Assembly (NCBI RefSeq): GCF_049472675.1
Contig: NZ_JAPNXM010000002.1
Coordinates: 201,753-265,752, forward strand
DNA from: Deferribacter thermophilus
Lineage (GTDB): Bacteria; Chrysiogenota; Deferribacteres; Deferribacterales; Deferribacteraceae
DNA length: 64,000 nucleotides
Reading direction: 5' to 3'
Part shown: positions 33,740 to 41,834 of the stretch, piece after piece
Layout of the letters: each line of letters starts with the position of its first letter
Position numbering within the stretch: position 1 is the first letter of the stretch
Program-made: the position numbers and the translations under genes
Notes under the pieces: model-generated
The model's input: only the letters and a program-made list of their open reading frames with translations
The model's database searches: none
Told to the model about the DNA's origin: nothing

Positions 33740-34969
33740 TTATGAAATGAAATTAGTGGCATAAAGTATTTTAGGAAATGTATAGAATTTATTAGGTTTG
33801 TAAAATGAATCAAACTTAACTCTTCTCTTTATTAAACCATAGTAAATGCCAGCATCATTTGTTTCTCCAACCATTGTACAGCCAATGATAACCCCATTTT
33901 CATCCAAAAAGATTTTTCTGAAATATTTTCTTGATTGATTATAAAAAGTAACTGTTTTTACATCATCTTTGAAATAACCTACAACCGCTACTTCGATACC
34001 GAATACTTCTGTTGTATTATTTTTTATACTACCATCATATTTTTCTTTAATACCAAGTATATGTTTTGCAGCAATTTCACCGTGTTCAACAGCTGTAATC
34101 CAATTCCCTTGTGTTGTATATTGCTGTGTTATAAAATCCTTATCTTCAGCTATATCACCACCAGCATATACATTTTCGATATTTGTCTGACAGTATTCAT
34201 TAACCAAAATCCCCCAATTAATATTTAAAGGAGTTTCTTTAAATATATGAGTATTTTGTGTGACCCCTTTTCCTATAATAGCAAAGTCAGCGGTTAAAGT
34301 TTTGCCACTTTCAAGTTTTATTTCAATATCTTCAGTATTAGTCTGAATAGATTTGATATTGTCTTGTTTAAAGATTTTAACCCCTTTTGATTTCATTGTT
34401 TCTTCAATTATACTTGCAGCATCTTTATCAACTACTCTTGAAAAAACTCTATCAGATGAAATAACAAGATATTTTTCTACATCATCATTCAAATGGGATA
34501 ATAAAGGGATTGTAACGAGTCCTGCACCATAGCCAACCACTCGTTTTGCTGTTTTATAAAACTCGTGTAATTTATCAGCATCACTAAGATGCCTTAAATT
34601 TAAAACTCTATCAGATTCAAAACCAATTTTTGTTGCTTCAGCTCCCAATCCAATAAATAAAAATTTGTAATTTATAGTTTCACTGTTTTCTAAAATAACA
34701 TTATTTTTATCAAAATCGACTGCAGTAACTGAATTTCCAAACATAGCATCTATGTTGTTATCTTTATAGAAGTTTTTATCTACAATAAAAATACCGTTTC
34801 TATCTGTTTTTCCTGCAACATAATAAGGTGTTAACACTCTTGAATATGCTGGTAAATTTTCTCTATCTACCACCAATATTGTTTGAGTTTTATCAAATTT
34901 TCTAAATGTATTTACAAAACTTAAAGATGCGGCGCTATTTCCCAATACTACAATATCGTAATGCTTCAT
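33740..34969 (-). CDS. FAD-dependent NAD(P)H oxidoreductase (AOR complex flavoprotein, AorC-like)
   Basis: 409 residues from ATG 34969; the preceding gene's end supplies the RBS (CTGGAGGATAAG). N-terminal FAD Rossmann motif YDIVVLGNSAASLSF, second dinucleotide region RVVGYGAGLVTIPLL (~150) and ENVYAGGDIAED (~275) binding FAD, typical of the pyridine nucleotide-disulfide oxidoreductase family without the redox Cys pair. In the aldehyde oxidoreductases of Aromatoleum type a flavoprotein couples the tungsten enzyme to NAD; its place at the end of this AOR operon supports that role. Confidence 0.8.
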   Translation of the reverse strand: MKHYDIVVLGNSAASLSFVNTFRKFDKTQTILVVDRENLPAYSRVLTPYYVAGKTDRNGIFIVDKNFYKDNNIDAMFGNSVTAVDFDKNNVILENSETINYKFLFIGLGAEATKIGFESDRVLNLRHLSDADKLHEFYKTAKRVVGYGAGLVTIPLLSHLNDDVEKYLVISSDRVFSRVVDKDAASIIEETMKSKGVKIFKQDNIKSIQTNTEDIEIKLESGKTLTADFAIIGKGVTQNTHIFKETPLNINWGILVNEYCQTNIENVYAGGDIAEDKDFITQQYTTQGNWITAVEHGEIAAKHILGIKEKYDGSIKNNTTEVFGIEVAVVGYFKDDVKTVTFYNQSRKYFRKIFLDENGVIIGCTMVGETNDAGIYYGLIKRRVKFDSFYKPNKFYTFPKILYATNFIS

Positions 34970-34970
34970 C

Positions 34971-35210
34971 TTATCCTCCAGGATAACCAGTTCCACCTAA
35001 GATATAGATAGTGATAGTATCATCTTTTTTAACTTTTATGTTTCTTTCTTTTCCTATATTGTTTCCATTTATTAATATTTGCAGGTATTTATGATTTTTT
35101 TCATCATCTGTTAAGAAGCGAGTTAAAATTTTATCTAAGTCCAATTCTTCTGTATGTTTTTTAAATCCATACTTTTCTTGTAGTTCGCCTAAAAACTTAA
35201 TGAGGGGCAT
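34971..35210 (-). CDS. MoaD/ThiS-like sulfur carrier
   Basis: 79 residues ending in Gly-Gly (GGTGYPGG), the thiocarboxylated C-terminus used by ubiquitin-fold sulfur carriers. In AOR operons such a protein (AorD-like) is thought to serve the tungsten-pterin cofactor. Its start, PLIKFLGELQEKYG, matches the usual first strand and helix. Eleven bases separate it from the AOR catalytic gene; its stop touches the flavoprotein start. Confidence 0.78.
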   Translation of the reverse strand: MPLIKFLGELQEKYGFKKHTEELDLDKILTRFLTDDEKNHKYLQILINGNNIGKERNIKVKKDDTITIYILGGTGYPGG

Positions 35211-35221
35211 AGGGGAACCCC

Positions 35222-37015
35222 CTATGCCAACTGGAGTGCTTTTAGCTTATCTTCGGTAGGTAAACCATCTGGTGTCCAACCTCTCACCGCATAATATTTA
35301 GGTAATAATTCAGATAATTTTGCTATACTTCCTTTATGTGGGCCATCAGGAACAGGTTCTTCTAAAATTCTCTTTGGTAGAGTGTCATTTGATGGGTCAA
35401 TTCCAGCTTTTAGATTAAATAATCTTTCTAAATTATAAATTCTTTCGCCACATTCTACATAATAATCTTCACTATAATCAAATCCACAAGCGGCGTTTAG
35501 AAAATCTGTTATTTGAGCTGATGTAATAGCAAAGGTAGTAAATAAACAGACTCCGCTAGAATCTACTAATGCTGTAACATCTTGAAAAATCTTACACCAT
35601 TCTGCTTTCCCTTCAGTGGAAGTTGGGTCAAGTTTTTCAGGGATCCCCATAATTTCAGGTGAAATCATATATCCTCTTACATGGCATGCACCCCTGTTGC
35701 TTGTAGCATAATTTATAGCCATTCCTTGAGCCACTCTTCCATCATAAGCAGGAAATTCTAATTTTTTTACACTCATAGAGTAATAGGTGTTTCCATACAT
35801 TTCAGCTAATCTGTAAGAACCTTCTGCTAATTTGTCACCAAATCCTTCTCTTTTACCCATTTTTTCAATCATTGTAACTAACACATCTGGATCACCAAAT
35901 CTTAAAGGCATTTCTACATCTGAATCAGGTATTAACCCCTTTTCATACATTTCCATTGCACAGGCAAGTGTGGCACCAGCACTTATTGGATCTAATCCAT
36001 ATTCATTACAGATATAATTTGCTTTTGTAATAGCTTTCAAATCACTTACACCACAATCAGCTCCCAAAGCCCAAATTGGTTCGTATTCAGGACCTTCTTT
36101 TACAACATCTCCAGCAAGTTGAGTTACTCTTCCACAACCAATTATACACCCCATACACCCTTTATTTCTTTTAAGGTAAGTTTGGGCAAGCTTTTCTCCA
36201 GATATTTCTGGTGAACCATCGAATGTATCAAATTGGAAGTTTTTAGTTGGGAATAAGCCGTTTTCATTTATAACATTTACCAGAACTGCTGTACCATATT
36301 TTGGTAACCCTTTTGAAGTTACTGGCGATTCTTTTAAAATTTTGTAAGCGTTAAATGCTGCGACTCTATATTCATCCTTTTTGGCAATTTTTACACCACC
36401 AGTTCCTCTAATAGCAACAGCTTTTAAATTTTTGCTACCCATTACTGCGCCAACACCAGTTCTACCTGCAGCTCTGTGTTTATCATTGATGACACATGCA
36501 AATTTAACAAGTTTTTCACCAGCAGGGCCAATGGAAGCTATTTTTGCATCCTGATGGAATTCGTTTCTGATAATATCTTCTGTTTGATCAGTGGTTTTCC
36601 CCCAGATATGTGAGGCATCTCTTATTTCCACTTTATCATTATAAATTGCTAAATAAACAGGTTTGCCAGCTTTCCCTTCGAAAATAATCATATCATATCC
36701 AGCATATTTCATTTCAGATGGGAAATAACCTCCTGAGTTTGATGAAGCTATTGCACCAGTTAATGGTGCTTTGGTTACTACCATATATCTACCGTTTGCT
36801 GCACCAAGTGTTCCTGTGAGTGGGCCTGTTGCAAAAATAAGTTTATTTTCAGGGGATAGTGGATCGACATTAGGATCTACTTCTTCATATAAATATTTTG
36901 AAGCAAGCCCTCTACCGCCAATGAATTTTTTTGCCCAATCAAAGTTTAAATTTTCTATTTTATATGATCTATCTGTTAAATTAACTCTTAATATTTTACC
37001 TGTCCATCCATACAT
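35222..37015 (-). CDS. aor: Tungsten-containing aldehyde:ferredoxin oxidoreductase
   Basis: 597 residues, full length for the AOR family. N-terminal domain: WTGKILRVNLTDRSY, KFIGGRGLASKYLYEE and ATGPLTGTLGAANGRYMV bind the bis-tungstopterin. KGCMGCIIGCGR (~305) carries Cys of the [4Fe-4S] cluster, and GVGAVMGSKNLKAVA is a family signature. Oxidises aldehydes to acids or, run backward, reduces acids. Located between the four-cluster ferredoxin subunit and the MoaD-like carrier. Confidence 0.93.
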   Translation of the reverse strand: MYGWTGKILRVNLTDRSYKIENLNFDWAKKFIGGRGLASKYLYEEVDPNVDPLSPENKLIFATGPLTGTLGAANGRYMVVTKAPLTGAIASSNSGGYFPSEMKYAGYDMIIFEGKAGKPVYLAIYNDKVEIRDASHIWGKTTDQTEDIIRNEFHQDAKIASIGPAGEKLVKFACVINDKHRAAGRTGVGAVMGSKNLKAVAIRGTGGVKIAKKDEYRVAAFNAYKILKESPVTSKGLPKYGTAVLVNVINENGLFPTKNFQFDTFDGSPEISGEKLAQTYLKRNKGCMGCIIGCGRVTQLAGDVVKEGPEYEPIWALGADCGVSDLKAITKANYICNEYGLDPISAGATLACAMEMYEKGLIPDSDVEMPLRFGDPDVLVTMIEKMGKREGFGDKLAEGSYRLAEMYGNTYYSMSVKKLEFPAYDGRVAQGMAINYATSNRGACHVRGYMISPEIMGIPEKLDPTSTEGKAEWCKIFQDVTALVDSSGVCLFTTFAITSAQITDFLNAACGFDYSEDYYVECGERIYNLERLFNLKAGIDPSNDTLPKRILEEPVPDGPHKGSIAKLSELLPKYYAVRGWTPDGLPTEDKLKALQLA

Positions 37016-37016
37016 A

Positions 37017-37496
37017 TTACACCTCCATGGTTCCTTCTTTTAATACATTAATAAATTTTTTGATTTTACTACGGGTTGCAGTGTCCTCTTCGCTATATGT
37101 GAGACAACCTGTTGGACAAAAAGCTACGCACTCTGGATAGTCATCACCACAGAGATTACATTTATCCGCTTTCATTTTCCATGGAGCATATTTGATCATT
37201 CCAAATGGACATGCGCTTACGCAAGTCCTACAACCTACACATTTTTCATCTATAACAGAAACAACACCTGTGTTTACGTCTTTTACAATTGCAGCTTTTG
37301 GACAGGCTTTGTGACACCATGGTTCGTCACATTGCATACAAGTCGCTGTTATGAAAATTGCTTCTTCTAAAAATACTTCATTAACAATTCTTGATTTTGC
37401 AGGTGAAAACTCACCTGTGTGTTTAAAAGAGCAAGCTAACTCACATGACTTGCAACCTATACACTTTTCTGGTTCTACTCTGATTAGTTTTTGCAT
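37017..37496 (-). CDS. Polyferredoxin electron-transfer subunit of AOR (AorA-like)
   Basis: 159 residues with four [4Fe-4S] motifs: CIGCKSCELACSFKH, CMQCDEPWCHKACP, CVGCRTCVSACP and CNLCGDDYPECVAFCP. This HycB/HybA-like layout suits an electron wire. It directly precedes the AOR catalytic gene (1-base gap), so it should pass electrons between the tungsten enzyme and the flavoprotein or ferredoxin. First gene of the operon; RBS GGGAGGTCCCCT. Confidence 0.9.
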   Translation of the reverse strand: MQKLIRVEPEKCIGCKSCELACSFKHTGEFSPAKSRIVNEVFLEEAIFITATCMQCDEPWCHKACPKAAIVKDVNTGVVSVIDEKCVGCRTCVSACPFGMIKYAPWKMKADKCNLCGDDYPECVAFCPTGCLTYSEEDTATRSKIKKFINVLKEGTMEV

Positions 37497-37545
37497 AGGG
37501 GACCTCCCTTCGTTTATTGAAAATTACCTCAATATAAATTATAAC

Positions 37546-38253
37546 ATGGTTATGAAAAAAATGCAAAAAAACTTAAAAGAGATTCAAAGGGAAATTATAA
37601 ATCCGTTATATAATTATTTAAATAACAAAGAGATAGACTTGGTTGAATTGATTAAAAATATTTTTATTACTTTGTTTGTAAAAAGAGAGTTAATACATTG
37701 TGGATTATTCTGTGAATTGTTTGATAAAATTAAAAATTACCCCCCACAGGTCTCTACACTGTTTAGACAGGAGTATGTAAGATATACCTATTTTCCATTA
37801 TGTTATGAAAATATTAACCAATTGAAATTTATCTTAAAAAAATATGCTGATAATTCTATTTATGAAATTGCAGGTGGGAGTGGTTGGCTTTCATACTATT
37901 TAAATAGATATGGTGTAAGATTAATAAATGTTATTGATGACTATTCTTGGGATAAATTATTTGAAAAGGAGTTACCTTTGCCTGTTGAAAGGATAGATGC
38001 GATAAAAGCTATAGAACGTGATAACCCAGCAGCTGTTTTAATAAACTATCCACCACCTGATGAAGATTTTTTAGAGAGATGTTTTGATAAAATGAAAAAA
38101 AATAGTTTTTTTATAGTTGTTTGTGATAGAGATCATAATGTAGCTGGTAATAGAAACTTTTTTATATCATTTTCTGACAAAATCATTTTTGAACAAGAAC
38201 TATTTTATAGCTTTCCTGGGTTTAACGATACTATTTTTGTTTATAAAAAATAA
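37546..38253 (+). CDS. Putative SAM-methyltransferase-like protein
   Basis: About 235 residues. The open frame extends further 5' but there runs antisense over the ferredoxin gene; ATGs at 37546 and 37552 are the realistic starts. SIYEIAGGSGWLSYYLNRYG at ~105-125 looks like a class I SAM-binding glycine loop, with NVIDDYSW as the next acidic strand and AAVLINYPPPDEDFLE as a motif IV-like segment. No RBS is visible. TTGAAA (37517) and TATAAC (37540) with 17-bp spacing would put transcription start at the ATG, so the mRNA may be leaderless. Function unknown. Confidence 0.6.
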   Translation: MVMKKMQKNLKEIQREIINPLYNYLNNKEIDLVELIKNIFITLFVKRELIHCGLFCELFDKIKNYPPQVSTLFRQEYVRYTYFPLCYENINQLKFILKKYADNSIYEIAGGSGWLSYYLNRYGVRLINVIDDYSWDKLFEKELPLPVERIDAIKAIERDNPAAVLINYPPPDEDFLERCFDKMKKNSFFIVVCDRDHNVAGNRNFFISFSDKIIFEQELFYSFPGFNDTIFVYKK

Positions 38254-38256
38254 AAG

Positions 38257-38279
38257 CAGGGCGTACATTGTACACCCTG
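38257..38279 (-). terminator. Terminator of rplM-rpsI
   Basis: CAGGGTGTAC / GTACGCCCTG stem (one mismatch) followed on the minus strand by CTTTTATTTTTT. Confidence 0.7.
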
Positions 38280-38295
38280 AAAAATTGTAAATATA

Positions 38296-38685
38296 TTAAC
38301 GTTTTGAGTATTGAGGGCTTTTTCTCGCTTTTGGTTTCCCGTATTTTTTCCTTTCCACCATACGAGGATCTCTTGTTAGGAAACCTTTTTTCTTTAATGG
38401 TGCCCTGAAATCTTCGTTATAAGCTACCAGTGCTCTTGCAATTCCGTGTCTTATTGCACCAGCTTGGCCTGATTTTCCACCACCTTTTACAGTGATGTAA
38501 AGATCAAATTTGTTTGTAGCATTAACAGTTTCAAGTGGTTGCATCAAAATCATCTTAAGTGTAGGACGTTCAAAATATTCATCAACAGTTTTACCATTGA
38601 TAATGATATTACCACTACCAGGTTTTAAAAATACTCTTGCAACAGAAGTTTTTCTTCTACCAGTACCATAAAAGTATTCAGCCAT
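38296..38685 (-). CDS. rpsI: 30S ribosomal protein S9
   Basis: 129 residues; starts YFYGTGRRKTSVARVFLKPG and ends in the basic tail KARKSPQYSKR that reaches the P-site tRNA. GGKSGQAGAIRHGIARAL is the S9 signature. Encoded 11 bases after rplM, the conserved pair. Confidence 0.97.
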   Translation of the reverse strand: MAEYFYGTGRRKTSVARVFLKPGSGNIIINGKTVDEYFERPTLKMILMQPLETVNATNKFDLYITVKGGGKSGQAGAIRHGIARALVAYNEDFRAPLKKKGFLTRDPRMVERKKYGKPKARKSPQYSKR

Positions 38686-38696
38686 TTATAATCCTC

Positions 38697-39122
38697 CTAA
38701 AGCTCTATCTTTTCAGGTTTTTGAGCTGCGTGAGGATGCTCATTAGAAGCATAAATTTTTAATTTTTTGAGCATTTTTCTACCTAATCTGTTTTTAGGTA
38801 ACATCCTTTTCACAGCTAATCTTAAAACTTCTTCAGGTTTTTTTGCAAGCATTTCTTCGAGTGTACGCTGCTTAAGACCACCTAAATACCCTGAGTGTCT
38901 GTAATAGATTTTTGATTTTAGTTTATTTCCTGTTACATGGATTTTGTCTGCATTTATAACAACTACAAAATCGCCAGTATCAATAAAAGGTGTATAAATA
39001 GGTTTATTTTTCCCCATCAAAATTTTTGCAATTTTAGAAGCTAATCTACCTAAGGTTTTACCCTCTGCATCGACTAAATACCATTTTTTTTCAATATCTG
39101 GTTTTGCCCAAGTTGTTTTCAT
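38697..39122 (-). CDS. rplM: 50S ribosomal protein L13
   Basis: 141 residues, full length. KKWYLVDAEGKTLGRLAS at the N-terminus, then GDFVVVINADKIHVTGNK, YRHSGYLGGLK and the LRLAVKRMLPKNRLG signature. An early assembly protein of the large subunit. Follows rplS by 12 bases, so the ffh-rplS and rplM-rpsI sets may be one transcription unit. Confidence 0.97.
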   Translation of the reverse strand: MKTTWAKPDIEKKWYLVDAEGKTLGRLASKIAKILMGKNKPIYTPFIDTGDFVVVINADKIHVTGNKLKSKIYYRHSGYLGGLKQRTLEEMLAKKPEEVLRLAVKRMLPKNRLGRKMLKKLKIYASNEHPHAAQKPEKIEL

Positions 39123-39134
39123 TTAACCACCTCT

Positions 39135-39482
39135 TTATCTTCTTTCTTTAATTCTTGCAGCTTTTCCTCTAAGTGCTCTTAAATAGTAAAGTTTTGCTCT
39201 TCTTACTCTACCTTTTCTAACAACTTCAAGCTTTTCAATTCTAGGTGAGTAGTAAGGGAATGTTCTTTCAACACCAACATTGTTAGTAACCTTTCTCACA
39301 GTAAAAGTGGATGAAGCTCCATTTCTGTGAATTCTGATTACTACCCCTTCAAAAGGCTGAACCCTTTCTCTACTACCTTCTACAATTCTAAAATGTACTC
39401 TTACAGTATCTCCAGGTCTAAATTCTGGAAGCTGTCTCGTCATAAATTCTTGCTCTACAGCTTCTATGAATTTGTTTTTCAT
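39135..39482 (-). CDS. rplS: 50S ribosomal protein L19
   Basis: 115 residues; FRPGDTVRVHFRIVEGSRERVQPFEGVVI is split here over the usual SH3-like barrel, ending LYYLRALRGKAARIKE. Binds at the 30S-50S interface. Eleven bases downstream of the trmD fusion gene, the standard order. Confidence 0.97.
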   Translation of the reverse strand: MKNKFIEAVEQEFMTRQLPEFRPGDTVRVHFRIVEGSRERVQPFEGVVIRIHRNGASSTFTVRKVTNNVGVERTFPYYSPRIEKLEVVRKGRVRRAKLYYLRALRGKAARIKERR

Positions 39483-39493
39483 GATGTATCCTC

Positions 39494-40759
39494 CTAATTT
39501 ATATTTAACCTATCTAAAATTATTGCTACTGCACTTCTTACAGATAAATGATTAAATTCATCAAAGCCTTCAATTCTCTCTAACACATAATCACAAACAG
39601 CTAACATATCATCTGAAAAACCCCAACCAGTTCCAAAAAGTAATAAAATCGGTTTTTCAAAGGTAAGACTTTTTAGTTTATCAAAACTAATTGTATTATC
39701 TTTTTTTCTTGCAGTAGTACCAACTAACAACGGTTTTTCACCTTCTAATTTTTCTATTTCATCTATTACTTCTATTAAGCTCTCTTTAACTTTAGTAACT
39801 CCAAAAGCTTCTTTCCTATTTTCATTGTAAAAGGCACCGTAACCTTCTTGCCAGTGCTTCAAAACTCTATTTGCTATATCCCTTTGTGCTGGCAAAGGGT
39901 TAATTACATAATAATTTTTTACTCCAAATGTCTTACAACTTCTCGATATATCGTGCAAATCCATATTAGTTATCGATGTAGCTACAATATTTTTTTCTTT
40001 ATCATACATGGGGTAATGCATCAGCCCCACATAAAGTTTTCGCATCTTTTTTATTCTGGACAAAACAACATTATCCAGAGCAGACTTTTTTATCAAATCA
40101 ACTCTATTTTGTAAAGTAATTTTTATAGATTTTTCCAATCTCCACTCATTTATTTTTTGATGATGTCCTGAAATTAGAACTTCAGGTACTTTTAAACCTT
40201 CAAATTCATAAGGTCTAGTATAATGAGGATATTCAAGTAAACCTTCTAAAAATGATTCCTCTTTGTTGGATGTTTCATCACCAAGAACCCCAGGGATTAA
40301 TCTGGCAACTGCATCAATTATAACCATTGCAACAAATTCACCACCTGTGATTATAAAATCTCCAAGTGAAATTTCTTCATCTACAACTAATTCTCTAACC
40401 CTTTCATCGACCCCTTCATATCTTCCACAGATAAAGGTTAAACTATCATAATTTAAAAGTTCTTCAGCTTTTTTTTGGTTAAATGTTTTACCTCTGGGAT
40501 CCAGTAAAATTATATGAGAGTTTTCTTTATTTTTTAGCAATCTTGCGGCTTTTACTATGGGTTCTGGCTTCATTACAAGACCAGCACCACCACCGTATTG
40601 ATAATCATCTGTCATTTTGTGTTTATCTTCTGCAAAATCTCGCAAATTTATTGGGTTAACCTTAAATAATCCGTTTTCTATCCCTTTTGATAAGACACCA
40701 TACTCAAAAGGGGATTTAAACATGTCAGGGAAAATGGTTAATATATTAAATATTTTCAC
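39494..40759 (-). CDS. trmD: TrmD fused to a second SPOUT RNA methyltransferase domain
   Basis: 421 residues, far longer than TrmD (~240-250). Residues 1-~235 are canonical TrmD: KIFNILTIFPDMF, YGGGAGLVMKPEP, FICGRYEGVDERV and SLGDFIITGGE; it makes m1G37 in tRNA. Residues ~240-421 begin LYVGLMHYPMYDKEKNIVAT and include PLLLFGTGWGF-like SAM-knot sequence; this is the PF09936/Tm1570-type SPOUT domain, often a separate gene beside trmD. The fused protein would hold two trefoil-knotted domains; target of the second is unknown. Start overlaps rimM by 14 bases. As I recall, a similar fusion has been studied from a Deferribacterota species. Confidence 0.9.
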   Translation of the reverse strand: MKIFNILTIFPDMFKSPFEYGVLSKGIENGLFKVNPINLRDFAEDKHKMTDDYQYGGGAGLVMKPEPIVKAARLLKNKENSHIILLDPRGKTFNQKKAEELLNYDSLTFICGRYEGVDERVRELVVDEEISLGDFIITGGEFVAMVIIDAVARLIPGVLGDETSNKEESFLEGLLEYPHYTRPYEFEGLKVPEVLISGHHQKINEWRLEKSIKITLQNRVDLIKKSALDNVVLSRIKKMRKLYVGLMHYPMYDKEKNIVATSITNMDLHDISRSCKTFGVKNYYVINPLPAQRDIANRVLKHWQEGYGAFYNENRKEAFGVTKVKESLIEVIDEIEKLEGEKPLLVGTTARKKDNTISFDKLKSLTFEKPILLLFGTGWGFSDDMLAVCDYVLERIEGFDEFNHLSVRSAVAIILDRLNIN

Positions 40760-41258
40760 TTATTAAACCATCCCTATCTATTATTATTTTTTTTAGCTTT
40801 TTATCTATTTTAAGCACATGATATGGGTTGTTAGAAATTAAGTAATAACCATCTTCTGTTTTTATTCTAAAAGCTTCTACGCTTCCTGTTTCTTCATAGT
40901 CTTCAAGTTCCCCTATAAAAATATCGTTTGTGTCGTATACTTTAAACCCTTTTATTTCAAACCAATAATATTCGTTTTCTTCTAATTCAGGTAAGAGGTC
41001 TGTTGGATACATTATATTAAAACCTGATAACTCTTTTGCTTTTTCTTTATCATCTATATTTTCCAATTTAATTAAAAAGTATTCGTTATGTTGTCTGACA
41101 GATTCCACTCTCAAAGCTCTTATTATTTCAGATTCTTTAGCTAACATCAAAACTTCTAATGATTCAAAAAGTTCTGGATACTCTGTAACTGGCAAAACTT
41201 TTACTTCACCATCCAAACCGTGTGAATTTTTGATAATCCCAATTTTTATATATTTCAT
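40746..41258 (-). CDS. rimM: Ribosome maturation factor RimM
   Basis: 170 residues from ATG 41258 (YIKIGIIKNSHGLDGEVKV is the family's N-terminus; an in-frame ATG at 41303 lies beyond a hairpin and inside khpA's tail region). N-terminal RimM beta barrel, then the PRC-barrel part with NEYYWFEIKGFKVYD. Assists 30S maturation near S19. Sits between khpA and trmD as in many bacteria. Confidence 0.9.
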   Translation of the reverse strand: MKYIKIGIIKNSHGLDGEVKVLPVTEYPELFESLEVLMLAKESEIIRALRVESVRQHNEYFLIKLENIDDKEKAKELSGFNIMYPTDLLPELEENEYYWFEIKGFKVYDTNDIFIGELEDYEETGSVEAFRIKTEDGYYLISNNPYHVLKIDKKLKKIIIDRDGLISENI

Positions 41259-41270
41259 TTTATTAAAGAT

Positions 41271-41293
41271 AAAGCCCTCATAAAGAGGGCTTT
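41271..41293 (-). promoter_or_regulatory. Intra-operon hairpin between khpA and rimM
   Basis: AAAGCCCTC TTTAT GAGGGCTTT on the minus strand, 9-bp stem, 2 bases after the khpA stop and before the rimM start. It lacks a T run in the minus direction, so it may be an attenuator or processing site rather than a terminator. Confidence 0.55.
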
Positions 41294-41295
41294 TT

Positions 41296-41526
41296 TTATT
41301 CAAGGATTTCTAAAACTACCCTTTTTCCTCTTTTGATACCAGCAGCGCCTAAAATTGTTCTTATTGCTCTTGCAGTTCTACCTTGTCTTCCTATAACCTT
41401 GCCAAGGTCAGCAGGATCAACTTTTAATTCAATAACAGTAGTTTTTTCCCCTTCCACTTCTTCAACAACCACTTTGTCAGGGTGATCCACAAATGACTTT
41501 ACTATGAATTCTACTAACTCTTTCAC
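41296..41526 (-). CDS. khpA: KH-domain RNA-binding protein KhpA
   Basis: 76 residues. One KH domain with the GxxG loop in LGKVIGRQGRTARAIRTIL. KhpA-type proteins bind RNA with KhpB/EloR and are usually placed between rpsP and rimM, as here. Fifteen bases after rpsP. Confidence 0.92.
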   Translation of the reverse strand: MKELVEFIVKSFVDHPDKVVVEEVEGEKTTVIELKVDPADLGKVIGRQGRTARAIRTILGAAGIKRGKRVVLEILE

Positions 41527-41541
41527 ATTACACCTCCGCTA

Positions 41542-41820
41542 TTAGCTTTTCTTTGGGAATTTGTATTCATGGAACTTTGCCATAACGCCCACTTTGGAAA
41601 GCAAGCTTCTTGCAGTATCTGTAGGGATAGCACCTTTCTTTAACCACTCAAGAGCTTTTTCAGCATCAATTTTGATTTCAGCAGGATCAGTAAGAGGGTT
41701 GTAATAACCTAAAGATTCAATATACTTACCGTCTCTTTTTGCTCTACTATCTGCTACCACTACTCTGTAAAAGGGTCTTTTCTTTCTTCCCATTCTCATT
41801 AATCTTATTTTAGTTGCCAC
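41542..41820 (-). CDS. rpsP: 30S ribosomal protein S16
   Basis: 92 residues; starts TKIRLMRMGRKKRPFYRVVVADSR-type signature (split), and continues FIESLGYYNP-like with GAIPTDTARSLL. Early 30S assembly protein. RBS AAAGGAGGTGCTTTA. Fourteen bases after ffh. Confidence 0.97.
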   Translation of the reverse strand: MATKIRLMRMGRKKRPFYRVVVADSRAKRDGKYIESLGYYNPLTDPAEIKIDAEKALEWLKKGAIPTDTARSLLSKVGVMAKFHEYKFPKKS

Positions 41821-41834
41821 TAAAGCACCTCCTT

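Noticed and set aside
37351..37545. Upstream extension of the methyltransferase-like gene to 37351
   Set aside because: This part is antisense to the cysteine-rich ferredoxin gene and has no RBS.
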